DNA of 33,412 bases from Rhodobacter sp. (lineage in GTDB: Bacteria; Pseudomonadota; Alphaproteobacteria; Rhodobacterales; Rhodobacteraceae), in contig JADCDI010000122.1 in NCBI GenBank assembly GCA_020251025.1, forward strand, positions 1 to 33,412, read 5' to 3'. The translations under genes were made by a program, and so were the position numbers. Shown here piece by piece: positions 6,669 to 15,531 of the stretch. The notes beneath the pieces are model-generated. The model saw only the letters and a program-made list of their open reading frames with translations, had not been told where the DNA came from and did no database searches. Within the stretch, counting starts at the first letter, position 1. Every line of letters starts with the position of its first letter.

Positions 6669-7747
6669 CGCGGCGCCTTCGCTTTCTTCCGCATGGCCTC
6701 GGCAAAGCGGATGGCGGCGGCGACGGCGCGGTAATGCTCGGGCCGGATTTCCTGACCGATGTCCACAGTGGCGAACAGCGCGCGGGCCGTCGGCGGATCC
6801 CGGTGAACGGGAATTCCCGCCTCTGCCGCCTTTTCCCTGATGCGGGCGGCAACCGCATCAACCCCCTTGGCGACGCAGACCGGGGCGGTCCCCGCCGCGC
6901 GGTCCCAGCGCAGGGCAACGGCATAGTGTTGCGGGTTGACGACGATCACGTCCGATCGCGGCACATCCAGCAGCATGCGGTTCGTCGCAATCTCTTCGCC
7001 GCGCTGGCGCCGCTGCGCCTTCATGTGCGGGTCGCCTTCGGATTGCTTGAATTCATCGATCAGTTCCTGGCGTGACATGCGGTTGCGGTGAATGAACTGC
7101 GCGCGTTGCCACAGCAGGTCGATCACCCCGATCACGGCCGAAATCAGCAGCACGAGGCAAAGGAAGGAAATGGACAGGTCCATCAGGCGCGCGGTGGACA
7201 GCGCGGGCGAAAGATCGGCCGCATGCACAATTTCCGGCAGGCGCGATGTCAGGAACAGGCCAAGCACCACCGACACGATGGTCAGCTTGACGGCACTCTT
7301 GGCAAATTCGAACAGCCCCTCGCGCCCGAATTTGTGGCCCAGGGTCGCCAGCGGGTTCAGCCGTGACAGCTTCGGCTCCAGTTTCTGGGGGGCAAACGTC
7401 AGCGCGTTCTGCGCCAGCACCGCAAGCACGGCTGCCCCGGCCGGCAGCAGAACGAAGGGTGCCATTGCCCAGGCGGTGTCGGCGATCAGGGCGGCCAGCG
7501 GGGCCGCGCCGTTGCGGGTCATTGCGGTGCTCAGCCGATCAGCCTCGTCCAGAACCGAGGCGCCGATCTGCGCCACCTCCTTCATCGCGGCAGGCCCGGC
7601 AGAAAGACAGGCAAGCAGGAAGCCCCCGTAGGTCGCTGCCGTGATCACATCCTGTGACTGCGGCACCTCGCCCCGCTCACGCGCGTCCAACAGCCGCTTT
7701 GGCGTGGGGTCGTGGATTTTCTCGCCACTGTCCTCGTCCTCTGACAT
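6665..7747 (-). CDS. flhB: Flagellar export switch protein FlhB
   Basis: FlhB is the inner-membrane export gate protein whose cytoplasmic domain switches substrate specificity from rod/hook to filament after autocleavage. The 360-residue product starts with the conserved cytoplasmic stretch EKIHDPTPKRLLDARERGEVPQS, has four hydrophobic segments (about 38-60, 88-112, 152-168, 188-212), the linker DEFKQSEGDPHMKAQRR and the FlhB_C domain. The autocleavage loop is unusual: residues 271-274 read NPQH instead of NPTH. The Asn-Pro pair needed for cyclisation is intact. The start at 7747 overlaps the fliR stop; the longer frame upstream lies inside fliR. Confidence 0.96.
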   Translation of the reverse strand: MSEDEDSGEKIHDPTPKRLLDARERGEVPQSQDVITAATYGGFLLACLSAGPAAMKEVAQIGASVLDEADRLSTAMTRNGAAPLAALIADTAWAMAPFVLLPAGAAVLAVLAQNALTFAPQKLEPKLSRLNPLATLGHKFGREGLFEFAKSAVKLTIVSVVLGLFLTSRLPEIVHAADLSPALSTARLMDLSISFLCLVLLISAVIGVIDLLWQRAQFIHRNRMSRQELIDEFKQSEGDPHMKAQRRQRGEEIATNRMLLDVPRSDVIVVNPQHYAVALRWDRAAGTAPVCVAKGVDAVAARIREKAAEAGIPVHRDPPTARALFATVDIGQEIRPEHYRAVAAAIRFAEAMRKKAKAPR

Positions 7748-8523
7748 CAGGGCACCGCGAAAGGTGCTGCGAAAAATCCGTTCAGTGCGGCCAGCCAGAC
7801 AGCCAGCGCCAGCGGCGCGCTCAGCGCCAGCAGCACAAGCCCCCCCGCCGTCAGCGCCGGTGCCCCGACAAAGGCCACCATCAGCTGCGGCATGGCCCGG
7901 TTGATGACGCCAAGCGCCAGGTTGTACAGGAAGGATGCAATCACAAAGGGGGCGGCCAGCGTAAAGCCTGTCGCAAATGTGCGGGTGACCTGCGCAAGCC
8001 CCCACTGCGCCATATCGGCGGCGTCGGGCAGCCTGCCCACCGGCAGGATATCATAGCTCAGGATGAAATATTGGGCACAGCTCACATGCAGATCCGCCGC
8101 CATGGCAAGGGCAAGCCCCGAAATTGTCAGCAGATGGCCGATGGCAGGCTGCGGCTCGGCCCCGGCACCGGCAAGAAGCTGGGCCAGCGACGTGGCCTGG
8201 GCCGCGATGGCCCCGGCAATCTGCAGGGCATGGACAAAAAGGCGCAAGGCCGCGCCAAGCGCCAGCCCCGCGACCGTTTCTGTCACGAACACCGCCCAGA
8301 CCCCCTGATCCATCGGCGGAATGTCGGCAGAGACGACCGGAGAGATGACGGCGGTGAAGGCCAGCGCCAGCACCAGCCGGACGCGCTGGGGCACCACAAG
8401 CTCTCCGAAGGCGGGCAAAAGCGCCATGGCGGCCCCGACGCGCAGCAGCACGACAAAGCCCGTCCACAGCAGGGTTTCCCCGATGCCCGCAAGCTGGGCA
8501 AGCGTTGCGATCATCTCTGTCAT
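7747..8523 (-). CDS. fliR: Flagellar export gate protein FliR
   Basis: FliR is the single-copy subunit that nucleates the FliP5Q4R1 export gate. The 258-residue product is strongly hydrophobic with about six membrane segments. It includes the family's early RVGAAMALLPAFGELVVPQRVRLVLAL block (about 28-54) and the FVTETVAGLALGAALRLFVHALQIAG region (about 78-103). It overlaps flhA by 4 bases upstream and flhB by 1 base downstream, giving a flhA-fliR-flhB coupled set. The start MTEMIATLAQ is consistent with family N termini. Confidence 0.95.
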   Translation of the reverse strand: MTEMIATLAQLAGIGETLLWTGFVVLLRVGAAMALLPAFGELVVPQRVRLVLALAFTAVISPVVSADIPPMDQGVWAVFVTETVAGLALGAALRLFVHALQIAGAIAAQATSLAQLLAGAGAEPQPAIGHLLTISGLALAMAADLHVSCAQYFILSYDILPVGRLPDAADMAQWGLAQVTRTFATGFTLAAPFVIASFLYNLALGVINRAMPQLMVAFVGAPALTAGGLVLLALSAPLALAVWLAALNGFFAAPFAVP

Positions 8524-10598
8524 GGTGCAACCAGACCGACCATGGCAGGCCGCGCCTCCATCCCGATTTCCTCATAAGACAGGACCGGGGCGGTCAACCC
8601 CTTGGCCAGCAACACGGTGCGCAGGAAGCGCCGCCGCAGGGTCGATGTGACAAAGGCGGGCTGAACCCCCATTTCCGTGGCGCGGGCCAGTTTCTCGGAC
8701 ATGGCATTGGCCAGCCGGTTGAACTGGTCGGGGGGCAGGGCCACGTCGCGCAGTCCGCGCTCGCCTTCGATCTGGTATTCCCCGAAGGTGCGTTCCCATT
8801 CCGGGGCAAGCTGGATCAGCGGAATGGTGCCATCCGCCCGCTTCAGCTCTGCCACCATCTGAAAGCCAAGCCGGTGGCGGACATGTTCGCAGACGGCTTC
8901 CGGCGTGGCCAGGGCCCTTGCCTCGGACACCGCCTCGAGGATCAGGGGCAGGTTGCGGATCGACACGCGTTCGTCCAGCAAAAGCCGCATCACCGCCAGC
9001 AGAAGATCGACCGGCACCTTTTCCGGCACCAATTCGTCCAGGAGCCTCCGGTTTGCCTCGGCCCGGGCCGTGTCGGACAGGTTGACGAATTCATCCAGCA
9101 GCCGGCGCAATCCGCGCAGGGAAAGCAGGCGGGCCATGTTGGCCTTCAGCACTTCCAGAAGATGCGTTGCCAGAACCTCGGCCGGGGTCACCACGGTCAG
9201 GCCGGACAGGGCTGCATCTTCCTGCCGGTCGGGCGGAATCCATCGCGCCGGCGCGCCATAGACCGGCTCGCGCACATCCTGGCCTTCGGGGGCGTCCACG
9301 CCTTCGGACAGAAGCACCAGCACGCGGTCAGGGACCAGCAGGTCGCGCACCCGTTCGACGCCCTGCAGGCGGATGCGGTAGCAGCCCGGCGGCAGCATCG
9401 GATCATCCGTCAGCCGGATTTCGGGCAGGATCAGACCGAAGGTGGTCGCAACATGCGTGCGCATGTTGGTGATGCGCGCATCCAGACCCGTTGCCGGATC
9501 CAGCACCATGGCGACCAGCGTGGGCGAGAATTCCACATGGATCTCGTCGAAATCCAGCACGTCACCCAGGGGCCTGCGCGGCGGCGGGGCTTCTGGCGGC
9601 ATGTCTTCCGGCGGCGGGGCGGCACCGCGCATATGGGCCAGCGCCGCCAGAGCGGCCAGGGCCGCCGCACCCAGCATGAAGGGCATGAACGGCATTCCCG
9701 GCACAAGGGCGAACAGCGCCATAAGCACCGCAACCGTGCCCAGCGCCCCCGGATACCGGCCAAGCTGGCGGAAGAAGGCAAGATCGGCCGCCCCTTTGGC
9801 CCCGCCGCGCGTCAGCAGAAGGGCTGTCGCCACGGAAATGATGACAGCCGGTATCTGGCTGACCAGCCCGTCGCCCACGGTCAGGATCGCATAGGTTTCA
9901 AAGGCGGTGGCGGTCGGCATGTCATGCACGAAGATGCCCATGATCAGGCCCATCACGATGTTGAGCGCGGTGATCAGCAGGCCCGCAACCGCATCGCCCT
10001 TGACGAATTTCGACGCCCCGTCGAGCGAGCCGAAAAAGTTCGTCTCGGCCAGTTCCTGTTCGCGCCGCGCCTTGGCTTCGGCATGATTGATCGCGCCTGC
10101 GGACATGTCGCTGTCGATGGCAAGCTGGCGGCCCGGCATGCCGTCCAGGGCAAAGCGCGCGCCCACCTCGGCCATGCGGCCTGCGCCCTTGGTGATCACG
10201 ATGAAGTTCACGATCATCAGCACGCAGAAGATCACCACGCCCAGCAGCAGGCTGCCGTCCATGATGAAGTTCGCAAAGCCTTCGATCACATGCCCGGCGG
10301 CATCGGTGCCGGTATGGCCCTGCCCGATGATCAGCTTGGTCGAAGACACGTTCAGCGACAGGCGCAGCAGCAGGCTGGCCAGCAGAATTGTCGGAAAAGC
10401 GGAAAAATCCAGCGGCCGCTCGATGAACAGCGCCACCGTCAGCATCAGGATCGCCAGCGCAAAGGACAGGGCGAGCCCGATGTCCAGCATCCAGGCCGGC
10501 ACCGGCAGCACCATCATGGCGATCACCGCCATCAGCGCCAGCGCCAGCAGAATGGTGGGCTGGAACACCTCGCGCATGGTCACGGCGGGAAAGATCAC
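8520..10598 (-). CDS. flhA: Flagellar export gate protein FlhA
   Basis: FlhA forms the nonameric ring of the export gate: an N-terminal membrane proton channel and a C-terminal cytoplasmic substrate/chaperone platform. The 692-residue product shows about eight membrane helices in residues 1-330 and the FHIPEP-family signature GRMAEVGARFALDGMPGRQ followed by AIDSDMSAGAI near 165-195. The LLLRLSLNVSSTKLI block near 75-90 is also present. The long cytoplasmic part (about 350-692) carries EPVYGAPARWIPP and the C-terminal LEEIGMEARPAMVGLV-type end. Length is normal. It overlaps both the transglycosylase gene upstream and fliR downstream by 4 bases. Confidence 0.97.
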   Translation of the reverse strand: MIFPAVTMREVFQPTILLALALMAVIAMMVLPVPAWMLDIGLALSFALAILMLTVALFIERPLDFSAFPTILLASLLLRLSLNVSSTKLIIGQGHTGTDAAGHVIEGFANFIMDGSLLLGVVIFCVLMIVNFIVITKGAGRMAEVGARFALDGMPGRQLAIDSDMSAGAINHAEAKARREQELAETNFFGSLDGASKFVKGDAVAGLLITALNIVMGLIMGIFVHDMPTATAFETYAILTVGDGLVSQIPAVIISVATALLLTRGGAKGAADLAFFRQLGRYPGALGTVAVLMALFALVPGMPFMPFMLGAAALAALAALAHMRGAAPPPEDMPPEAPPPRRPLGDVLDFDEIHVEFSPTLVAMVLDPATGLDARITNMRTHVATTFGLILPEIRLTDDPMLPPGCYRIRLQGVERVRDLLVPDRVLVLLSEGVDAPEGQDVREPVYGAPARWIPPDRQEDAALSGLTVVTPAEVLATHLLEVLKANMARLLSLRGLRRLLDEFVNLSDTARAEANRRLLDELVPEKVPVDLLLAVMRLLLDERVSIRNLPLILEAVSEARALATPEAVCEHVRHRLGFQMVAELKRADGTIPLIQLAPEWERTFGEYQIEGERGLRDVALPPDQFNRLANAMSEKLARATEMGVQPAFVTSTLRRRFLRTVLLAKGLTAPVLSYEEIGMEARPAMVGLVAP

Positions 10599-11287
10599 GG
10601 TGCCGCTCCGATCAGGGCGAACCCGCCCTCGACCTGGGGCACCAGCGACCCAAGGCTGCCCGTGGCACCGGCCTGCAACAGCGGAAAGCGGTTTTCGCGC
10701 ACCGCACCGGCCAGCAGCGGCATTCCCCCCCCCGTATCCAGCCCGTCATGCAACCGGTTGAAGCGGGCACGGTAGCGGTCGGCATATTCCGGCGTGCGCG
10801 AATGATAGGCGGCGGCGGCATCCGGCCAGTTTCCGGTTTCAGCGAAGAGTTCCATCAGGAATTGTGCGGCGTAAAGCGCATTCTCCTTGGGATCGAACAT
10901 GGCGGTCAAATCGGGAAAGGCCCCGGCGTGCCAGCGGTGGTTGATCTGAAAGCAGCCGATGTCGAAATTCGTGCCGCCCTGCGCCTGATACGCGGCCACG
11001 GCGCGTTGGGCTTCGCTGCTGCTGTCATACCAGGTGCCGTCGCCGCCGAAATTCACCGTCCAGGGCCAGGGGCGCTGATGCCCGCCCCAGGTGCGGCCAC
11101 TTTCCGCCAGGGCGATCGCCTGCAGAACAGACAGCGGCACGCCCGTCTGTTCGGCGGCCAGCACCGTGGCGCGTTCGCACAGGGCTGCCGGGTCGGTTGC
11201 GCCCTGCGCCATGGCACCGCAAAGACCGCAGACGGCGGCCAGGGCGCCCGCAATCCGCAAACGGTGCCAGAAATGCGCGTGACTCAT
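10595..11287 (-). CDS. Flagellar lytic transglycosylase (SLT domain, SltF-like)
   Basis: This is a predicted peptidoglycan-cleaving lysozyme-like enzyme that would open the cell wall for the rod, since alphaproteobacterial FlgJ usually lacks a muramidase domain. The 230-residue product has a signal peptide (about 1-28, ending AMAQGA) and an SLT domain with the catalytic Glu in QAIALAESGRTW. A central GCFQINHRWHAG, equivalent to the conserved GLMQIN motif, and AAAYHSRTPEYADRY follow. SltF of Rhodobacter sphaeroides plays this role. I chose the ATG at 11287, which has a GGG-containing ribosome-binding sequence 8 bases upstream, over a GTG three codons earlier. It overlaps flhA by 4 bases. Confidence 0.87.
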   Translation of the reverse strand: MSHAHFWHRLRIAGALAAVCGLCGAMAQGATDPAALCERATVLAAEQTGVPLSVLQAIALAESGRTWGGHQRPWPWTVNFGGDGTWYDSSSEAQRAVAAYQAQGGTNFDIGCFQINHRWHAGAFPDLTAMFDPKENALYAAQFLMELFAETGNWPDAAAAYHSRTPEYADRYRARFNRLHDGLDTGGGMPLLAGAVRENRFPLLQAGATGSLGSLVPQVEGGFALIGAAP

Positions 11288-11364
11288 GGGTTTCACCCTG
11301 TTCGGCCCTGAAGGCGTTCGGCCCGGCCAAACTGGCGGAAATGTCTTTCGATTTGGTAAGCCGG

Positions 11365-13671
11365 TCAGGGTTGCGGCTGCTCGGGCGCAGGTGTTGCGTC
11401 CAGCAGCGACAGGATGGCGTCGCGGGTCTTTGCGCTGTCTTCCAGCAGGGCGCGTCCCTGCGCCAGGGGGGCGTTTGCGTCGGGCGGCAGGACCGGCCGG
11501 TCAGGGGAAAGCTGCGTCAGGGCCGCGCGCACGGCATCGCTGCCCATGGTGGCGCTGGCCGCCCAGTCCTGCGCACGCCACAGGGCCGCCGCCTCTGCCG
11601 CGGGATCGCCCGCTTGCGCAAAGGCGCGCGCCGCCGCGGCCTGGTCACCCAGTTCTTCCAGCGCTTCTGCCCGCAGCCGACTGATTTCCGGGCCATCCAG
11701 GCCCGCTATTCCGCGCAGCGCCGTTCGGGCGTCTCCGCGCCGCAGTTCGGCCCGTGCCAGGCTTTCTGCGATTGGCGCATCGGTGGCATCGGGCAGCCAG
11801 CGCAGGGCCTCATCGGCGAATCCCAGGCCAAGCAGCCGGTCGGCGATGCTTTTGCGCAGGGCATTGTCCAGCGGGGGCACCGGGCTGTCCTGGGGCAGAA
11901 CCGCATGGGTCAGAAGCGCGGCATCCTGCCCCTTTGCGGCCAGAATCGCCCAAAGCTCCTGCACATCGGCTGCATCGGCGCGGGGAATCCGGCTGAAAGC
12001 CGTCTCGAAATCTCCGGCCGAGGCCAGGGCCAGCATTTCGGCCCGCACGAGCGGCGCTTCCAGTTCCGTGCCCTGGTTTTCATGCAGGCGCGCACCCAGT
12101 TCCACGATGGTCGTCTCGTCCACAGACTGCCCCAGCGCAAGTTGCGTATCCACAAGATCAAGCAGGGCAAGGGGGGCGGTCGGGCCGCCGGACTTGTGCA
12201 AGGTTTCCAGTTTCTCTGCCGCATCCTTGAGGTTGCCGCGTTCGCGGTCGAGCCGGGTCGTCAGGATTTCTGCGGCGGGCCCCGCCGCACCGGGCGCGCG
12301 CCAGATGGCATCGCGAATCATCTGCGCCGTGGAGATATCGCCGATAGAGAGCATCTTTTCGGCCAAAGGTGCGCCAAGATGCCGGCGCAGGTGCAGCGGA
12401 AGCGCCGAAAAGGCCAGGGCCACGCTTTTGGCATCGGGGCTTTGACCCGGTTTCAGGATGGGTTCGGCCAGTGTTGCCCACAGCGCGACATAGCCGCTGC
12501 AATCAATCTGACCCTCAAGGGGGCTTCCCGACGGGGCCGCCTGATCATCCAGGATATGTGCCATGGCGGTCCACAGGGGCGACTCGGGAAAGTCGGTGCC
12601 AAAGCTGGCCAGAACATTCCGCGCTTCCGCTCCGAAGCCGAAAAACAGGTTCAGCCGGACAAGACGCGCCAGCGCCGCAGGGTCCGGCCGGTCGAATTCT
12701 CCGACAAGGGTGTTTCGCGCCTCGGTCATCTGCACCACAAAGGGGCGGTCATCGCCCCAGCTTGCTATATCCAGTTCGGAATCAGGCAGGCAGGCACCGC
12801 CGTCCGGTGTCAGGGCGGGGTCTTCGGTGTTGACGGGGACGGCGTCTATTCCCGGAAGGCCTTCGATCGCAATATGTGCCGTGGCCTCGGTGTCGGGTCC
12901 AATCATCGGGGATCGGGGCTGGTTTGCAGGAAACGACGGATCGTCCACATCGATCACGCCGGCGGTCGCCGCGCGCCCCAGTTCCTGCAAAAGCTCAAGG
13001 CGCATCCCCTGCACGCTTGGGGACGATGTCTCTTCCCGGGTCAGGCCGAAGGGCACGGCAGGTGCCGAATTCTGCGCCTGTGGCACCATCCCCGGCGGAA
13101 AAGGGGCCGGGGCCATGCCTGATCCGGCGGCTGCGCCGTTGTCCGGCGTTGCCTGTCCGGGGATGGGGCGGATGGTGGCGGGCCGGACTGCCCCGTCGAC
13201 CGGCAGGTCCGGGCGATCAGGTGCCGGGCGCGGGCGCAGGGGCGGAACGAACCGGTCGGCAAGCATGGGCTGGGGGCGCCCGTCCAGACCCCGCTCATGC
13301 GGCGGGTCGCCCTCGGGCGGGCCATCGCGCAGGTCGATCACGATGATGTCCGGCCGAAAGGCAAAGGGAACGGCGTGACAGGCACAGGCGACGCCGATCT
13401 GCAGATTGCCCGTCTCAGGATCGGCCCAGACCGATGCAAGCCGGTCCCTGGTGATGACGCGGAACACCTGTGTCAGATCATAGGGCACCGCACCCCCCGC
13501 CAGCCGAAGCTCGTAGCCGCCCGCTGTGCGGCCAAGCTGCCAGTCGGCCCTGTCAGGAAGATCGACAACCAGCCGGGTAAATCCGGGGTGATCCCCTGCC
13601 TTCACGCGCGCCGTCTGCGCAGATGCAAACCCGGGGACGACAAGGGCTGCGAGAATAAGCAAGGCCTTCAT
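11365..13671 (-). CDS. Large exported protein with AMIN-like N terminus and helical repeats, flagellar cluster
   Basis: I cannot name this 768-residue protein. It has a signal peptide (residues 1-18, cleavage near FASA-QT). Residues 22-118 resemble an AMIN-type beta domain (HPGFTRLVVDLPDRADWQL, then DIIVIDLRDGPP) as found in cell-wall-associated periplasmic proteins. A long Pro/Ala-rich spacer (about 118-250) follows. From about 310 to the end it is an alanine-rich helical array with TPR/Sel1-like spacing (EARNVLASFGTDFP, DAAEKLETLHKSGG, AAAARAFAQAGDPAAEAAALW). Several Cys residues lie in the N-terminal half. It is coupled by a 4-base overlap to motA upstream, suggesting a motor-, stator- or wall-related periplasmic role; that is inference. 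Rhodobacterales flagellar clusters commonly hold a large exported repeat protein of this kind. Confidence 0.72.
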   Translation of the reverse strand: MKALLILAALVVPGFASAQTARVKAGDHPGFTRLVVDLPDRADWQLGRTAGGYELRLAGGAVPYDLTQVFRVITRDRLASVWADPETGNLQIGVACACHAVPFAFRPDIIVIDLRDGPPEGDPPHERGLDGRPQPMLADRFVPPLRPRPAPDRPDLPVDGAVRPATIRPIPGQATPDNGAAAGSGMAPAPFPPGMVPQAQNSAPAVPFGLTREETSSPSVQGMRLELLQELGRAATAGVIDVDDPSFPANQPRSPMIGPDTEATAHIAIEGLPGIDAVPVNTEDPALTPDGGACLPDSELDIASWGDDRPFVVQMTEARNTLVGEFDRPDPAALARLVRLNLFFGFGAEARNVLASFGTDFPESPLWTAMAHILDDQAAPSGSPLEGQIDCSGYVALWATLAEPILKPGQSPDAKSVALAFSALPLHLRRHLGAPLAEKMLSIGDISTAQMIRDAIWRAPGAAGPAAEILTTRLDRERGNLKDAAEKLETLHKSGGPTAPLALLDLVDTQLALGQSVDETTIVELGARLHENQGTELEAPLVRAEMLALASAGDFETAFSRIPRADAADVQELWAILAAKGQDAALLTHAVLPQDSPVPPLDNALRKSIADRLLGLGFADEALRWLPDATDAPIAESLARAELRRGDARTALRGIAGLDGPEISRLRAEALEELGDQAAAARAFAQAGDPAAEAAALWRAQDWAASATMGSDAVRAALTQLSPDRPVLPPDANAPLAQGRALLEDSAKTRDAILSLLDATPAPEQPQP

Positions 13672-14537
13672 GCGGCTTCTTTCTTCAGGGCGCGCAGCGC
13701 CTCTTCCAGATCGCCGAAACTGGGGCGGACATCGTGGGGCGTGTTCTGGCGCCCGACCTCGATGCAGATATTGGCGGGGTGGTTGTGCAGGTTGGCCACC
13801 AGAACCTCGCGGATCAGCTGATAGAAATGCGCATCCGCCTCGACCACGCTTTTCACCCGCACCGCAAAGGGCCCGACCAGCCCATAGGCCAGGAAGACAC
13901 CCAGAAAGGTGCCGACAAGCGCCCCCCCGATCATCTTTCCCAGAATCTCGGGGGGCTGGTCGATCGATCCCATGGTCTTGATCACGCCCAGAACGGCGGC
14001 AACGATGCCAAGGGCGGGCAATCCGTCGGCGACGGTCTGCAGCGCATGGCTGGAATGCAGGGCGTGATGCATCTGCGTTTCCATGCGCTTGTCCAGAACC
14101 TCTTCCACCTGATGCGGATCGTCATAGTTCATCGAGGCGGCGCGCAGCGTATCGCAGATCAGATCGACGGCGTCATGATCGGCCTGGATGCGCGGGTAGC
14201 GTCCGAAGACCGAAGAGCTTTCGGGTTGCTCGATATGTTCTTCCAGGGCCACGGGGTTGGACTTTGCGATCCGGATCAGTTCGAAAAGAAGGCACAGCAG
14301 GTCGCGATAGTCCGACGTCTGCCAGCGCGGCCCCTTGAAGACCTTGCCCAGGTCGCGCAGCGTTCCCTTGATCGAGGCCGTGTCATTGGACAGAAGAAAG
14401 GCCCCAACGGCGGCACCGCCGATCATGATCATCTCAAAGGGCAGGGATTTGAGAATGATCCCCAGCTTGCCCCCGGCCAGCATGTAGCCGCCGAAGACCA
14501 TGATGAAGATCACCAGGATTCCGATTGCGCCGATCAT
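13668..14537 (-). CDS. motA: Flagellar motor stator protein MotA
   Basis: MotA is the pentameric stator subunit that with MotB conducts ions and pushes on FliG. The 289-residue product has the expected four membrane segments: two at the N terminus (about 1-20 and 34-50) and two near 165-190 and 200-222. Motor motifs are visible: GLPALGIVAAVLGVIKTMG (Pro equivalent to E. coli Pro173) and FLAYGLVGPFA (equivalent to Pro222). The large cytoplasmic loop contains FGRYPRIQADHDAVDLICDTLR. No motB follows; the next gene is the large exported protein, overlapping by 4 bases. A TTCTTAACC element sits upstream at 14577-14590. Confidence 0.95.
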   Translation of the reverse strand: MIGAIGILVIFIMVFGGYMLAGGKLGIILKSLPFEMIMIGGAAVGAFLLSNDTASIKGTLRDLGKVFKGPRWQTSDYRDLLCLLFELIRIAKSNPVALEEHIEQPESSSVFGRYPRIQADHDAVDLICDTLRAASMNYDDPHQVEEVLDKRMETQMHHALHSSHALQTVADGLPALGIVAAVLGVIKTMGSIDQPPEILGKMIGGALVGTFLGVFLAYGLVGPFAVRVKSVVEADAHFYQLIREVLVANLHNHPANICIEVGRQNTPHDVRPSFGDLEEALRALKKEAA

Positions 14538-14595
14538 GCCCCACTCCTGCTGCGTGTCGGCACGCTGCCAGACCCCGGTTAAGAAACCGTCTCAA

Positions 14596-15153
14596 TCACT
14601 CTGTCGGGGCACCGGCGTTGCGGCTGGCCAGCAGGATGGTCACGGCATAGGCCTTGCTGGCGGTCATCCCGCCCAGGATGGCGGCCGCTGCATCGGGCTT
14701 CATCCGGCCAAGGAAACCGGCCGCAAATTCCGGTGCCATCTGCTCGAACAGGGGGGCCGCATCCTTTGGCTTCATCGCCTCATAGACGGTGGTCAGTCTG
14801 GCCAGATCCGATTCGGCGGCACCGTCGGCCATGGTCAGGGTCGCGGACAGCTTTGCTTCGGTTTCGGTCAGCGCGACAAGCTGCGCCTCGATGGCCTGCT
14901 CGGCCAGGGCAAGGGCGGAAAGCCGGTCATTCAGGGCGTTTTCCTGCGCGACCACGCGCTGCTCGCGCCTGGTCAGGGCTTCTGCCAGGGCCACGGGGGG
15001 CTGCGGACAGACCAGCGGCTCGGATGATGTCGCAGGCGCGTTGGCAACAGCCTCGTTCACGCCAAGCCCAAGACGGATCGCGCCAGAGGCCACAAGGGTC
15101 AGCGTCAGAAGCCCCAGAATGCCCCGGCCCGGCTGCCTGCGCGTCCGCTTCAT
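14596..15153 (-). CDS. MotE/MgtE_N-domain flagellar protein
   Basis: This 185-residue protein has an N-terminal membrane or signal segment (about 11-35, ILGLLTLTLVASGAIRLGL) and a coiled-coil middle (about 55-115). Its C-terminal MgtE-N-like helical domain contains YEAMKPKDAAPLFEQM and FLGRMKPDAAAAILGGM, the helical repeat shared by MgtE, FliG and MotE. In Sinorhizobium MotE is a periplasmic chaperone for MotC and supports motor function. Position between a DUF6468-like gene (4-base overlap) and motA supports a motor role. The exact function here is inferred. Confidence 0.78.
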   Translation of the reverse strand: MKRTRRQPGRGILGLLTLTLVASGAIRLGLGVNEAVANAPATSSEPLVCPQPPVALAEALTRREQRVVAQENALNDRLSALALAEQAIEAQLVALTETEAKLSATLTMADGAAESDLARLTTVYEAMKPKDAAPLFEQMAPEFAAGFLGRMKPDAAAAILGGMTASKAYAVTILLASRNAGAPTE

Positions 15154-15518
15154 TCCGCAGCCTCGACCGAACGTTCCGTGCGCCGGCGGACGAAGCGAAG
15201 CCGCTCGTCGCGTTCGACACGCTGGGGTTTCGGATCCGGCAGGTCGTGCATCGACGCCATCAGAAGTTCCATCCGGGCCGCAGCCTGTTCGGCCCGGGCC
15301 GTCAGCGCTTCCAGAGAGGTGGCCGAGGCCGAGGCCGACCCCCGGGCCTTTTCCAGCGCGCGCGTCATGTCATCGACCTGCGCGGACAGGACGGCAATCG
15401 CCCCGCCCATTCCGTTTTCCAGCGTGGTGAACCGCTTCAGCCGGCCCGCAAGGATGTAGCAGTAGGCCGCCGCCCCGAATGCGCCGACGGCAAGCAGGAT
15501 ATCCGCAATCAAGGTCAT
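15150..15518 (-). CDS. Small membrane-anchored coiled-coil protein (DUF6468-like)
   Basis: This 122-residue protein has one N-terminal membrane helix (about 5-24), a coiled-coil stretch (about 30-88, FTTLENGMGGAIAVLSAQVDD onward) and a basic, charged C terminus with RRRTERSVEAAE. It matches my recollection of the DUF6468 family, found almost only between fliL and motE/motA genes in alphaproteobacterial flagellar clusters, but I cannot run a domain search. It begins 13 bases after the fliL stop and overlaps the MotE-like gene by 4. No biochemical role is known to me; a stator-associated membrane role is a guess. Confidence 0.65.
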   Translation of the reverse strand: MTLIADILLAVGAFGAAAYCYILAGRLKRFTTLENGMGGAIAVLSAQVDDMTRALEKARGSASASATSLEALTARAEQAAARMELLMASMHDLPDPKPQRVERDERLRFVRRRTERSVEAAE

Positions 15519-15531
15519 TTCGCCCCTTCCC

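Noticed and set aside
8505-10775. Very long plus-strand open frame opposite flhA
   Set aside because: It is antisense to a complete, motif-rich flhA. Its predicted protein is a His/Gln/Arg-rich composition typical of the reverse strand of GC-rich genes, with no domain.
11197-13122. Long plus-strand open frame opposite the large exported protein gene
   Set aside because: The minus-strand frame has a signal peptide, family-like composition and 4-base coupling to motA; this frame has none of these.
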